Source: Lachnospiraceae bacterium UBA3638 (GTDB taxonomy: Bacteria > Bacillota > Clostridia > Lachnospirales > Lachnospiraceae). Taken from it: a DNA stretch of 28,458 nucleotides. The position numbers and the translations under genes are program-made. The stretch lies in NCBI GenBank assembly GCA_002373595.1, contig DFKT01000078.1:1-28458 (forward strand), given 5' to 3'. This document shows positions 13,199 through 21,380 of the stretch, piece after piece (positions within the stretch are counted from its first letter, which is position 1; every line of letters begins with the position of its first letter). The notes under the pieces are model-generated. The model was not told the origin of the DNA, did no database searches, and saw nothing but the letters and a program-made list of their open reading frames with translations.

Positions 13199-13369
13199 GT
13201 GTGTGCGGTCGTGGTTGTCCGACCAAGGATCGCTTAATTGGGAACTCGGGTGTGAATCCCGGACAGTGCCGCTACCGTGTGGTGAGCTAAGACTGTATGA
13301 AACCGTCGTGGACTGGCGATGTAGTGCAGGTTGCAATGTGCAAACCGAGCCGGATACCAGCGCATATAC
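13199..13369 (+). promoter_or_regulatory. Cobalamin (AdoCbl-type) riboswitch aptamer
   Basis: The 171-base aptamer is closed by P1: GTGTGTGCG (13199-13207) pairs with CGCATATAC (13361-13369), including two G-T pairs. The conserved core is clear: TTGGGAACTCGGGTGTGAAT (13238-13257), then CGGACAGTGCCGCTACCGTG, and the 3' box GAGCCGGATACC (13347-13358). This matches the Cobalamin riboswitch family. The surrounding genes are corrinoid uptake and cobamide assembly, so ligand and operon agree. High cobalamin should favour the terminators downstream and shut the operon off. Confidence 0.95.
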
Positions 13370-13405
13370 AGGTACGCAAAGCTCCCCGGGACCAGGGAGA
13401 AGTGC

Positions 13406-13433
13406 CGGAAGTCATGATGGACTTCTGCTTTTT
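13406..13433 (+). terminator. Riboswitch expression platform, first terminator
   Basis: CGGAAGTC (13406-13413) pairs with GACTTCTG (13420-13427) around ATGATG and is followed by CTTTTT. An alternative CTCCC/GGGAG stem (13382-13386 with 13395-13399) lies between it and the aptamer and may take part in switching. Confidence 0.7.
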
Positions 13434-13437
13434 GTGT

Positions 13438-13457
13438 GCCGCGAAAGCGGCTTTTTT
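13438..13457 (+). terminator. Riboswitch expression platform, second terminator
   Basis: GCCGC and GCGGC close a GAAA tetraloop (13438-13451), followed by six T. This compact, very stable terminator lies only four bases after the T-run of the first, so the leader carries two in tandem. From here to the btuF start there are 88 bases with only the AAGGAG ribosome site recognisable. Confidence 0.85.
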
Positions 13458-13545
13458 CATGTGTTTATCATGAAAGCAGTACAGCAGAAAAATGTGGCAT
13501 GTATACCCGCCGGTCACGGGACTGCACGCCAAAGAAGGAGACAAG

Positions 13546-14613
13546 ATGAAAAAACGTTTTACCAAAGCGATCGCCGCAGCACTCGTTTCGGCTTTCGTAC
13601 TCGCAGGATGCGGACAGAGCGCTCCTGCAACCCCCGCAACTGACACACAGACCACCACCGATGTAACCGAGCCTGCAGCACAGCCTGCAGAAGACAAGGA
13701 AGCAGAGCCCGCTGAGCCTGCCAAGGCAGAGAAGCCTTCCAAGGACAGAAGCGGAAATGATATCGTAGTTCCCGAAGAGATCGGAACCATCGTATCCATG
13801 GCACCCTCTGTAACCAGAGTTCTCATCGACATGGGACTCGCTGACAAGATCGTCGCTGCAGATACCAACTCACAGGCTTCTTACGGCACAGAGCTTAAGG
13901 ACGATGTTCTCTACATGAACATGATGACTCCCGATCAGGAGCAGCTCGTAGCTCTTAAGCCCGATATCGTATTTACTTCCGGTATGAGCTCCAAGGACGG
14001 TACCGATGTATTTGCAGCAGTTAGAAACGCTAATATCTGCGTTGCCGAGATCCCCAGCAGTTCTTCCATCGAAGCTATCAAAGAGGATCTCCGTTTCATC
14101 GGCGCTTGCGTAGACAAGAATGAAGAGGCTGAAGGCTTTGTGGCAGATATGGAGAAGGCTATAAACGGAATCTCCGAGATCGCCAAGACCATCCCCGAGG
14201 AAGAGAAGAAGACTGTTCTTTTCGAGCTTTTCACTCCCTCTGCTGATTATCCTACCATCTACAGCGCAGGCCCCGGCACCTATATCAACGAGATGCTTGA
14301 GATCGTAGGCGCTAAAAATATCGCAGGAGACAGCGATTCTCAGTGGCCCGCTCTTGAGGAGGAGTTCTGCGTAGGTGCTGATCCTCAGGTAATCCTTACT
14401 GCCGATATGTACACCCCTGACGTTATCAATGTACTTCTCGGAATGAGCGGATGGGAGAATGTAACCGCTATCAAGGACCGTGCAGTATATCAGCTTGATT
14501 CCGATCAGGTTAACCAGCCCAACCACCACATCATCTATGCGCTTATCGATATGGCAGAGGCAATCTACCCTGAATACTTCGCTGATGCTGAGCAGTATCG
14601 TCCCGCAGCATAA
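13546..14613 (+). CDS. btuF: Corrinoid ABC transporter substrate-binding lipoprotein
   Basis: I place the start at ATG 13546 behind AAGGAG; the frame is open upstream only through the leader. The 355-residue protein has a lipoprotein signal with lipobox LAGC and the lipidated Cys at 22. Then comes an Ala/Pro/Glu/Thr-rich tether to about residue 68, and a periplasmic-binding-protein fold of the BtuF/FepB class (TIVSMAPSVTRVLIDMGLAD, LVALKPDIVFTSGM, YINEMLEIVGAKNIA, GWENVTAIKDRAVYQLDS). Homologues bind cobalamin, haem or siderophores. Position under a cobalamin riboswitch and beside cob genes points to corrinoids. It is the first gene of the operon, followed by permease and ATPase. Confidence 0.88.
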   Translation: MKKRFTKAIAAALVSAFVLAGCGQSAPATPATDTQTTTDVTEPAAQPAEDKEAEPAEPAKAEKPSKDRSGNDIVVPEEIGTIVSMAPSVTRVLIDMGLADKIVAADTNSQASYGTELKDDVLYMNMMTPDQEQLVALKPDIVFTSGMSSKDGTDVFAAVRNANICVAEIPSSSSIEAIKEDLRFIGACVDKNEEAEGFVADMEKAINGISEIAKTIPEEEKKTVLFELFTPSADYPTIYSAGPGTYINEMLEIVGAKNIAGDSDSQWPALEEEFCVGADPQVILTADMYTPDVINVLLGMSGWENVTAIKDRAVYQLDSDQVNQPNHHIIYALIDMAEAIYPEYFADAEQYRPAA

Positions 14614-14618
14614 ATTTA

Positions 14619-15665
14619 ATGAAGAGAGTAAAGGATAAAAACAGAATATATGCAGGTCTGGCATGTGTTTTTGCAGCCTTTGCTCTGGTACTGGCAGTGG
14701 GAGTGGGAAGTGTCTCCACTTCCCCTGCCGGTGTGATCTCTGTTATTCTCAATCAGCTTTTTGGAAGGGAACTCCCGGAATCTGTCGATGCATCGATCGT
14801 ATCTATTGTCTGGGAGATCCGCATGCCGAGAGTGTTTACGGCATTTTTTGCAGGTGCACTTTTATCGGTCAGCGGAGCTATAGTGCAGTCCCTTTTGCAG
14901 AACCCATTGGCTTCATCATATACTCTCGGCGTTTCATCAGGAGCTTCATTGGGCGCTGGGATCATCATCGCTCTTGAGATACAGAGCACTTTCTTAAGTT
15001 TTTTACTCTTGCCTGTTACCGGATTCGTATTCGGTCTCGGCACAGTACTTCTGGTCATATTCTTTTCATCCAGACTCGATGGCAATCTTAAGAGTCATAC
15101 GATCATACTTTTCGGAATGATCACTTCACTATTCACCAATGCATGTCTTACGCTTGTTTCGGCAATCAAGTCGAAGCATATGCAGAGGCTCATACTCTGG
15201 CAGATGGGTTCCTTTGCGGGAAGAAGATGGACACATGTCGGAATACTCGCAACCATATGCGTCATCGGTTGCATTATGGCATTCATGTTCCACAAGCAAC
15301 TCGATCTTATGAGCTTCGGAGATGAGACGGCGCAGGGAGTGGGAGTTGATACCAAAAAGGGAAGGATCGTACTTTTAATACTGGCTTCGATACTGACAGG
15401 ATGCGCTGTTTGTTTTACCGGCGTTATAGGATTTATCGACCTTGCGGCACCTCACGCCGTAAGGCGTATTTTCGGACCTTCGCATAAATACGTTATCCCG
15501 ATGAGCGGCCTGCTGGGAGGAGCATTTATGATACTGGCTGACTTTGCTGCCAGGATGGTACTCTCGCCGCAGGAGATCCCGGTAGGTGCTGTTACAGCGC
15601 TTCTCGGAGCACCCTTCTTCCTCTGGATATACTTCGGATCGGGTAAGAAATACAAGAGAAAATGA
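14619..15665 (+). CDS. btuC: Corrinoid ABC transporter permease, FecCD family
   Basis: The 348-residue membrane protein has about ten hydrophobic helices and typical FecCD/BtuC segments: RMPRVFTAFFAGALLSVSGA, QSLLQNPLASSYTLGVSSGA, LILWQMGSFAGRRW and GVIGFIDLAAPHAVRRIFG, the last being the loop that contacts the ATPase. It starts 5 bases after btuF. There is no strong ribosome site, so translation is probably coupled. It overlaps the ATPase gene by ATGA. Cobalamin specificity is inferred from the riboswitch and operon; siderophore transporters share the fold. Confidence 0.92.
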   Translation: MKRVKDKNRIYAGLACVFAAFALVLAVGVGSVSTSPAGVISVILNQLFGRELPESVDASIVSIVWEIRMPRVFTAFFAGALLSVSGAIVQSLLQNPLASSYTLGVSSGASLGAGIIIALEIQSTFLSFLLLPVTGFVFGLGTVLLVIFFSSRLDGNLKSHTIILFGMITSLFTNACLTLVSAIKSKHMQRLILWQMGSFAGRRWTHVGILATICVIGCIMAFMFHKQLDLMSFGDETAQGVGVDTKKGRIVLLILASILTGCAVCFTGVIGFIDLAAPHAVRRIFGPSHKYVIPMSGLLGGAFMILADFAARMVLSPQEIPVGAVTALLGAPFFLWIYFGSGKKYKRK

Positions 15666-16444
15666 AAGCATTTTCGTGTGAAAACGTAAAAAGTGCATAT
15701 GATAAGAAATACCTTGATTCTCATCCCATCATCAGTGATATCACTTTTGATATAGATGAAGGATCGAGCGTTGCTGTGCTCGGAAGTAACGGATGCGGAA
15801 AGAGTACTCTCCTTAGGACTCTTGCGGGAATGATACCCTTTTCCGGAGATATCAGAGTCGGCGGAAGGGAATTGTCCCGCCTTAAGAGAAAAGAGATCGC
15901 GTCTTCGGTTGCACTCATGAGCCAGATATCTCAGGTTTATTTCTCTTATTCCGTATTTGATACCGTTCTTATGGGAAGGTTTGCTCACGGAAATGATCTC
16001 TTCGGCGGATACAATGACGAAGACAGGACAGCTGCCGAAGAAGCGCTTAAGAGAACGGGAGCTCTTCATATGGCGGACAGGAATCTGTCGGAATTGTCCG
16101 GAGGCGAGCTGCAGAGAGTATTCCTTGCGAGGACTTTTGCTCAGGAGACGCCCATCCTTATGCTTGATGAGCCCATGAATCACCTCGATCTCAAGGTTCA
16201 GGCCGAGCTTTCCGAGTATCTGAAGGAATGGGGCTCAGAGGAGGGACATACCCTTATAGGCGTTTATCATGATATCAATCTGGCGCTCAGATTGTCGGAT
16301 ACTCTTATCTTAATGAAGAACGGAAAAATTGTAAAAAAGGGAGAAAAAAAGGAGATTTTGTCGTATAATCTACTTCAAGAGGTCTATGACTTCGATGTAT
16401 ACGGTTACCTGAGGAGCCTTAGTGCTTCGGAAATCTTTGATTAG
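15662..16444 (+). CDS. btuD: Corrinoid ABC transporter ATP-binding protein
   Basis: The 260-residue ATPase energises the BtuC-like permease. All ABC motifs are present: Walker A GSNGCGKST (41-49), Q-loop Q88, signature LSGGELQ (145-151), Walker B ILMLDEP (165-171) and the switch His at 203. The start overlaps the permease stop as ATGA. The C-terminal 50 residues (KNGKIVKKGEKKEIL, EVYDFDV) are the usual FecE/BtuD-type tail. It belongs to the riboswitch-controlled unit. Confidence 0.93.
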   Translation: MKAFSCENVKSAYDKKYLDSHPIISDITFDIDEGSSVAVLGSNGCGKSTLLRTLAGMIPFSGDIRVGGRELSRLKRKEIASSVALMSQISQVYFSYSVFDTVLMGRFAHGNDLFGGYNDEDRTAAEEALKRTGALHMADRNLSELSGGELQRVFLARTFAQETPILMLDEPMNHLDLKVQAELSEYLKEWGSEEGHTLIGVYHDINLALRLSDTLILMKNGKIVKKGEKKEILSYNLLQEVYDFDVYGYLRSLSASEIFD

Positions 16445-16461
16445 TAAGATCGGAGGATGGA

Positions 16462-17598
16462 ATGAAGGAAGAACTCGTACAAAAACTCAACGAAATGAGA
16501 AATCAGGTTAAGCCCGCAGATGAAGGTGCGATCGCCAAGGCTGCAGCAAGGCTTGATGATATCGCAAAGCCGCTCGACGGACTCGGAGTATTTGAAGAAT
16601 GGATCAAGAAAGCTGCCGGAGCTACACGCTCTGCAGATATAGCTGTAGATCCCGCACAGCTTCTTGTTTTCTGCGCTGATAACGGTATAGTCGAGGAGGG
16701 AGTCACCCAGTCCGAGAGTTATATAACCGGTAATATCGCGAGAAATATCGCCACCGGAAAGTCTGCCGTAGGATGTCTGGCTGCGGATGCCGGATGCGCA
16801 GTACGCGTTATAGATCTTGGTATGACCGATGATGCCAGAGATGCCGTATTCGATATCCTTTTAAGAGGAGACGAGGAAGCTGAGATTGGCGTTGTCGACA
16901 GGAATGTAAAGAAGGGAACCGAGAACTTCCTCAAAGCTCCCGCTATGAGCGAAGAGGAACTCATCAGTGCGATAGAGTGCGGATTTACAGAGGCTGTTAA
17001 GGCTATTGATAAAGGCGCAAAGATCATCCTCGTCGGAGAGGCGGGAATAGGAAATACCACTACCAGTGCAACGATAGCATCCGCACTTCTCGGCATTGCG
17101 CCCGAGGAGACCGTAGGCAGAGGATCGGGACTTAGTGATAAGGGTCTTTCCAAGAAGATCGAAGTCGTAAGATACGGACTCGTTAAGAACGGATTTGAAG
17201 TGGATGTAAAGGCAGAGGGAGACGAAGAAGTATTAAGACTTCTCACCAACCTCGGCGGACTTGATATCGCAGGTATCATCGGAGCTATCCTTGGAGCAGC
17301 TTCCAGGAATGTACCCATTGTAACCGACGGTGTTATCTCTTCGGCTGCGGCACTTGCAGCTTACAGACTCTGCCCCGATGTCGCAGCATATATCCTTCCC
17401 GGCCATTGCGGTAAGGAGCCCGCTGTATCCATGATACATGAGGAGATGGGAATGAGCGCTCCCATCCACGCAGATCTTTCGCTCGGAGAGGGAACCGGCG
17501 CTGTCATGGCTTACATGCTTTTCAAGATGGTGCTTACAGCATACAGAGATGCTGCAACTTTCGAAGACATCCATATGGACGGATACGAGAGATTATGA
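16462..17598 (+). CDS. cobT: Nicotinate-nucleotide:dimethylbenzimidazole phosphoribosyltransferase
   Basis: The 378-residue enzyme activates the lower-ligand base of cobamides by making its alpha-ribotide from nicotinate mononucleotide. Signatures include LVFCADNGIVEEGVTQS, GEAGIGNTTTSA (192-203), GRGSGLSDKGL and LSLGEGTGAVMAYMLF. The last holds E343, matching the catalytic Glu of the Salmonella enzyme. It is somewhat longer than the usual 350 residues, mainly at the N-terminus. The ATG follows CGGAGGA. The lower-ligand base used by this organism cannot be told from the sequence. It overlaps cobU by ATGA. Confidence 0.96.
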   Translation: MKEELVQKLNEMRNQVKPADEGAIAKAAARLDDIAKPLDGLGVFEEWIKKAAGATRSADIAVDPAQLLVFCADNGIVEEGVTQSESYITGNIARNIATGKSAVGCLAADAGCAVRVIDLGMTDDARDAVFDILLRGDEEAEIGVVDRNVKKGTENFLKAPAMSEEELISAIECGFTEAVKAIDKGAKIILVGEAGIGNTTTSATIASALLGIAPEETVGRGSGLSDKGLSKKIEVVRYGLVKNGFEVDVKAEGDEEVLRLLTNLGGLDIAGIIGAILGAASRNVPIVTDGVISSAAALAAYRLCPDVAAYILPGHCGKEPAVSMIHEEMGMSAPIHADLSLGEGTGAVMAYMLFKMVLTAYRDAATFEDIHMDGYERL

Positions 17599-18122
17599 TC
17601 ATACTCGTATGCGGAGGAGCCTCCTGCGGCAAATCCGAATACGCTGAAAGGCTGGCCCTGGATCTTTCGGGAGCCGGAGAAAGAACATATCTTGCAACTA
17701 TGGAATCGGATTCCGAAGCTGCAAAGAAACGAATAGCGGATCACAAAAGGAGAAGAGCCGGAAAGGGATTCGACCTGTGCGAGCAAAAGACCGATATCGG
17801 TTTGCTCGCAGGTAAGACGAGTCCTACGGTTCTTCTTGAATGTTTATCAACTCTTGTCGCCAATGAGATGTTTGATAATGGCTTTTGTCCCGAGATTTTT
17901 GACAAGGTATTTGAAGACATCAAACAGCTGGCGGATTCATGCGATAATATCATCATCGTGAGCAATGATGTCTTTTCGGACGGCTGCATATATGAAGAGA
18001 TGACGGAAGACTATATCCGTAATCTCGGTGAACTCATGCAGATGATCGCTCAGATCGCAGATGCGGTATATGAGATGAGATGCGGCATACCTGTCTGCAT
18101 CAAGGGAGGATCAGGTGTTTAG
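17595..18122 (+). CDS. cobU: Adenosylcobinamide kinase / guanylyltransferase, degenerate third motif
   Basis: The 175-residue protein should phosphorylate adenosylcobinamide and transfer GMP to it. It has the P-loop GGASCGKS (7-14), the RIADHKRRR segment with H50 (the guanylylated His in Salmonella CobU is H46) and LLECLSTLVANEMF. The third family motif, normally an EVG-G-IVP stretch after the central strand, is replaced by VSNDVFSDGC (122-131), and the following region (EEMTEDYIRNLGELMQMIAQ) keeps only the general pattern. A second CobU homologue two genes downstream keeps that motif but lacks the His segment. It starts by ATGA overlap with cobT and overlaps cobS by 8 bases. Confidence 0.88.
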   Translation: MIILVCGGASCGKSEYAERLALDLSGAGERTYLATMESDSEAAKKRIADHKRRRAGKGFDLCEQKTDIGLLAGKTSPTVLLECLSTLVANEMFDNGFCPEIFDKVFEDIKQLADSCDNIIIVSNDVFSDGCIYEEMTEDYIRNLGELMQMIAQIADAVYEMRCGIPVCIKGGSGV

Positions 18123-18909
18123 ATCGCTTATTCTTGCTTTTTCGCTATATTCACGCATACCGATGCCGTTTTTCAAAACTTCCGAAAAGGAAAGTTCATA
18201 TACTCTTTGCTTTTTTTCGCTTGTAGGGCTGGTCCTTGGCATAATTGAGGCTGCGCTTGTTTTCCTAAGCGCGGTGCTTTCTTTTGATCCTATAGTCATT
18301 TCCGCACTCTGTATCATATTACCGATAGTTTATACCGGCGGCATTCATGCAGACGGATTCATGGATACGACCGATGCGCTGAGGTCATATAAGCCCAAAG
18401 ATGAGAGGATCAGGATAATGGACGATCCGCACTGCGGGGCTTTTGCGGTTATCGGTATCATAGTATATATCCTGTTTTCATTTGCCTGCGTAATGTATAT
18501 TGCGGGAAGTGATTTCGCGGATATGAGTACTGCAGCGTTTTTGAAGTCTGCGGTCATCGTGTCTGTATTTGTTTTTTCCAGGTCCATCAGTGCATATACA
18601 TCTCTTGTTTTTCCCAAAGCAAAGAGATCAGGGATGCTCTATGGTATCACTGCATCGGGCACTCTTAAGAGATCGATCCTTCCGGTATTGTTTATGACAG
18701 CTTCGATGGGAACTCTGTTCGCTTACGATATCATACTTGGACTTGTATTTTTTTTCTTACAGGGAGTGCTGTTTATCAGGTATTACAGGATGACTGATAC
18801 TGCGTTCGGCGGAGTTACGGGAGATACTGCGGGATGGTTACTTTGTATGTCGGAAGCTCTTGGCGCAGCTGCGATTGCGGTATATATGATCTTGAAAGGA
18901 TTTATCTGA
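18115..18909 (+). CDS. cobS: Adenosylcobinamide-GDP ribazoletransferase
   Basis: This 264-residue membrane protein joins adenosylcobinamide-GDP to alpha-ribazole (phosphate), the last assembly step. Several hydrophobic helices surround the conserved GGIHADGFMDTTDAL motif (about 75-89) and a C-terminal GVTGDTAGWLL motif, both typical of CobS. The start is GTG at 18115, behind AAGGGAGGA and overlapping the cobU stop by 8 bases. The next gene starts after a one-base gap. The start-codon choice is firm because of the ribosome site. Confidence 0.95.
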   Translation: MFRSLILAFSLYSRIPMPFFKTSEKESSYTLCFFSLVGLVLGIIEAALVFLSAVLSFDPIVISALCIILPIVYTGGIHADGFMDTTDALRSYKPKDERIRIMDDPHCGAFAVIGIIVYILFSFACVMYIAGSDFADMSTAAFLKSAVIVSVFVFSRSISAYTSLVFPKAKRSGMLYGITASGTLKRSILPVLFMTASMGTLFAYDIILGLVFFFLQGVLFIRYYRMTDTAFGGVTGDTAGWLLCMSEALGAAAIAVYMILKGFI

Positions 18910-18910
18910 T

Positions 18911-19300
18911 ATGAAAGTGATAACGGGCGGAGCGTATCAGGGCAAAACACAATATGCCATATCGAAGCTTGGCATTAAAGAATGCGATATAGTCAGCTTC
19001 GGAGATGGTAAAAGGCTTTCGGATATCTGCGACAGCGATATTAAATGCATTTCAGGTCTTCACTTATTTATCAGAGACTGCATATTTAACGATGCCGATC
19101 CGGATCCGCTTATAGAGCGTATTACAGGCATCAATCCCGATATAGTCATTATCTGCGATGAAGTGGGGAGCGGTATTATTCCTCTTGATAAGAAGGAGAA
19201 TCTCTACAGAGAGACCGTTGGAAGGATCATGTGCAGGCTTTCCGGCAAAGCGGATGAAGTGATAAGAGTGGTCTGCGGTATAGGGATGAAGATCAAATGA
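18911..19300 (+). CDS. Short CobU-like nucleotide-binding protein without guanylylation His segment
   Basis: At 129 residues this is about 50 shorter than CobU. It has the P-loop GGAYQGKT (6-13) and the C-terminal CobU motif DEVGSGIIPLDKKENLYRET (83-102) with the following GRIMCRLSGKADEVIRVVCG. The middle segment that carries RI-x-x-H-x-x-x-R in CobU is missing. It is thus complementary to the CobU upstream, which has the His but has lost the EVG-G-IP motif. Possible roles are a partner of CobU, a kinase-only enzyme or a regulatory copy. It starts one base after cobS and overlaps cbiB by ATGA, so all three are made together. Confidence 0.8.
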   Translation: MKVITGGAYQGKTQYAISKLGIKECDIVSFGDGKRLSDICDSDIKCISGLHLFIRDCIFNDADPDPLIERITGINPDIVIICDEVGSGIIPLDKKENLYRETVGRIMCRLSGKADEVIRVVCGIGMKIK

Positions 19301-20304
19301 CGGGACCTCTTGATAATACATATATCTTATGCATCATCATCTCTGTCGGATTTATTCTTGATATCCTTTTCGGAGATCCGATCGGAAGATTCCATCCTGT
19401 GTGTTTTATAGGCAGGCTTATAAGCTTTTTTGATAAGAGATTAAATAAACCGGGCGCTGCGCCCCGCAGGCTGTTTATAAGGGGAGCCGTATCCGCGATC
19501 ATCACTATAGTCGTCACATTTACAGTCTCAGGCGGATTGCTGTTTTTGACATACAGATATCTGGGAATTTATGCGTATATTGCAATATCAGTGATACTTG
19601 CAGATACCACGCTTGCAATGGGAGACCTTAAGAAGGAGAGCATGAATGTGGTCCGGGCTCTTGCAGCCGAAGGGATCGACGGAGGGAGAAAAGCTGTTTC
19701 CGCAATCGTGGGAAGGGACACGGCGGCGCTTGATGAAGCGGGAGTGTTGAGGGCTGCGGTTGAGACAGTTGCAGAAAGTACAACAGACGGAATCGTTTCG
19801 CCTCTTTTTTATCTCTTTATCGGTGGACCGGTATTGGCACTTACATACAAAGCGGTCAATACTCTCGACTCGATGATAGGGTATAAGAGCGATAAATACC
19901 TCTACTTCGGAAGGACAGCTGCCAGGATCGATGACGTGTTTAATTTCATCCCTTCGAGGATAGCCGGATTTTTCTTTTGCGTCTCTGCATTTATCTGCGG
20001 TCGTAATGGGAAGGATGCATTCCGCATATGGATGAGGGACAGAAGGAATCATGAGAGTCCCAATTCCGCACAGACCGAAAGCGCATGTGCCGGTGCACTC
20101 GGACTGAGGCTTGGCGGTAATGCCAGCTATTTCGGCGTGATGAAAGAAAAGAAATATATCGGGGACGATATTAGAGATATAGAAAGAGCGGATGTTAAGC
20201 GTGCCAATGATATGATGCTCGTCACGGCATTTCTTGCTCTGGTCACGGGCGCCATCCTAAGGACAGCGATAATGATTTTGATCTATGGAGTGATCTTGAA
20301 GTGA
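19297..20304 (+). CDS. cbiB: Adenosylcobinamide-phosphate synthase
   Basis: The 335-residue membrane protein attaches aminopropanol (phosphate) to adenosylcobyric acid. Family signatures are DILFGDPIGRFHPVCFIGRL at the N-terminus, VGRDTAALDEAGVLRAAVET, ESTTDGIVSPLFYLFIGGP, NTLDSMIGYKSDKYLYFGRT and the C-terminal NHESPNSAQTESACAGAL and LRLGGNASYFG. Four to five hydrophobic segments are visible. It is called CobD in aerobic-pathway naming. It overlaps both neighbours by four bases (ATGA and GTGA). Confidence 0.95.
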   Translation: MTGPLDNTYILCIIISVGFILDILFGDPIGRFHPVCFIGRLISFFDKRLNKPGAAPRRLFIRGAVSAIITIVVTFTVSGGLLFLTYRYLGIYAYIAISVILADTTLAMGDLKKESMNVVRALAAEGIDGGRKAVSAIVGRDTAALDEAGVLRAAVETVAESTTDGIVSPLFYLFIGGPVLALTYKAVNTLDSMIGYKSDKYLYFGRTAARIDDVFNFIPSRIAGFFFCVSAFICGRNGKDAFRIWMRDRRNHESPNSAQTESACAGALGLRLGGNASYFGVMKEKKYIGDDIRDIERADVKRANDMMLVTAFLALVTGAILRTAIMILIYGVILK

Positions 20305-21380
20305 GATCAGTATCTGAACATGGCGGAAATACATATGGTAAGGATATCAGGCTTGATTTTTCAACAAGCCTTAATCCGTTTGGCATTCCTAAGTCTGTGT
20401 TTGATGCTGCATGTAATGGCATCCTTAACAGCGGCAGATACCCGGATCCTTTATATCACAGATTGCACGAATCATTATCTCTTTATGAAAGTTACAGATA
20501 TTCATCCGGAGACAATGGTGATCTGGCAGATCGCATCGTTCCGGGTTCCGGTGTCAGTGAACTTATCTGTGGTCTTGCGCGTATATATACAGGCAGGAAA
20601 GTGCTTATCCAATCTCCCTGCTTCGGAGGATATGAGAGAGCTTTTGCTGCCGCAGGCTGTGATCTGTATTATGCGGATCCCGGGGACGGCTTTGATGCAT
20701 CAGATGAGACAGTTAGGTCCATCCTTGATATCAGACCGGATGTTTTTATCATCTGTAACCCTTTAAATCCAACAGGCCGGATCATTAAGCGGGAAATCCT
20801 GGAATCGATCGCAGAAGCCTGCAAAGAGACGGGCTGCGACATAATATGCGATGAAGCATTCTTGGGATTCTCGGCTGAATGCGCTACTCGCTCCATAAAG
20901 AGTATCCTAAATGACACAGGTTCTACAGTTGTATATATACTCAGATCCTTTACCAAGCTTTTCTGCGCGGCAGGGCTCAGGCTCGGATATGCTTTATGCT
21001 CCGATGCTGAGGCTGCTGTTTCTTTGCATGACATGCTTCCGGAGTGGAATATTTCATCTCCCTCCGAGTATGCGGGGATCGCGGCCGTATCGGAAAAGGA
21101 GTTTATATCAAAGAGTATTTCCTTTGTATCCGGGGAGACTAAGAGAGTATCGGACCTTCTTGCGTCTTTGGGATGCAGAGTGTTTGAGACCGATGTTAAT
21201 TATATCTTTTTCGAAGCGGCTGCGGATCTTTGCGAGCGCCTTACAGAAAAGGGGATCATGATCAGAAAATGTGATAATTTCAGGGGTATACCCGAGAATG
21301 GATATTACCGGATCGGGATCAGGAGTGCCAAAGAAAACGATGAACTCATAGAATCGATACGGGAGATAAGAAATGGCTGA
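20301..21380 (+). CDS. cobD: L-threonine-O-3-phosphate decarboxylase (PLP enzyme)
   Basis: The 359-residue enzyme is a class I/II aminotransferase-fold PLP protein resembling HisC. It should make (R)-1-amino-2-propanol phosphate for CbiB. Visible residues are the PLP-phosphate loop [10 protein letters not shown] (82-91), NPLNPTG (153-159), D184 in ICDEAFLGF and the Schiff-base K219 in [16 protein letters not shown]. The N-terminal EHGGNTYG motif is characteristic of cobalamin CobD proteins and helps separate it from HisC. The start is GTG at 20301, overlapping the cbiB stop as GTGA. No threonine kinase (PduX-like) gene is in the window. Confidence 0.92.
   Translation: MRSVSEHGGNTYGKDIRLDFSTSLNPFGIPKSVFDAACNGILNSGRYPDPLYHRLHESLSLYESYRYSSGDNGDLADRIVPGSGVSELICGLARIYTGRKVLIQSPCFGGYERAFAAAGCDLYYADPGDGFDASDETVRSILDIRPDVFIICNPLNPTGRIIKREILESIAEACKETGCDIICDEAFLGFSAECATRSIKSILNDTGSTVVYILRSFTKLFCAAGLRLGYALCSDAEAAVSLHDMLPEWNISSPSEYAGIAAVSEKEFISKSISFVSGETKRVSDLLASLGCRVFETDVNYIFFEAAADLCERLTEKGIMIRKCDNFRGIPENGYYRIGIRSAKENDELIESIREIRNG

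Noticed and set aside
13131..13643. 170-residue open frame across the riboswitch leader
   Set aside because: It covers the promoter, aptamer and terminators of the cobalamin operon and runs out of frame into btuF; its translation shows no family features.
15452..16183. Long antisense open frame (243 residues) opposite btuC-btuD
   Set aside because: It mirrors two well-defined genes and has no ribosome site or domain.
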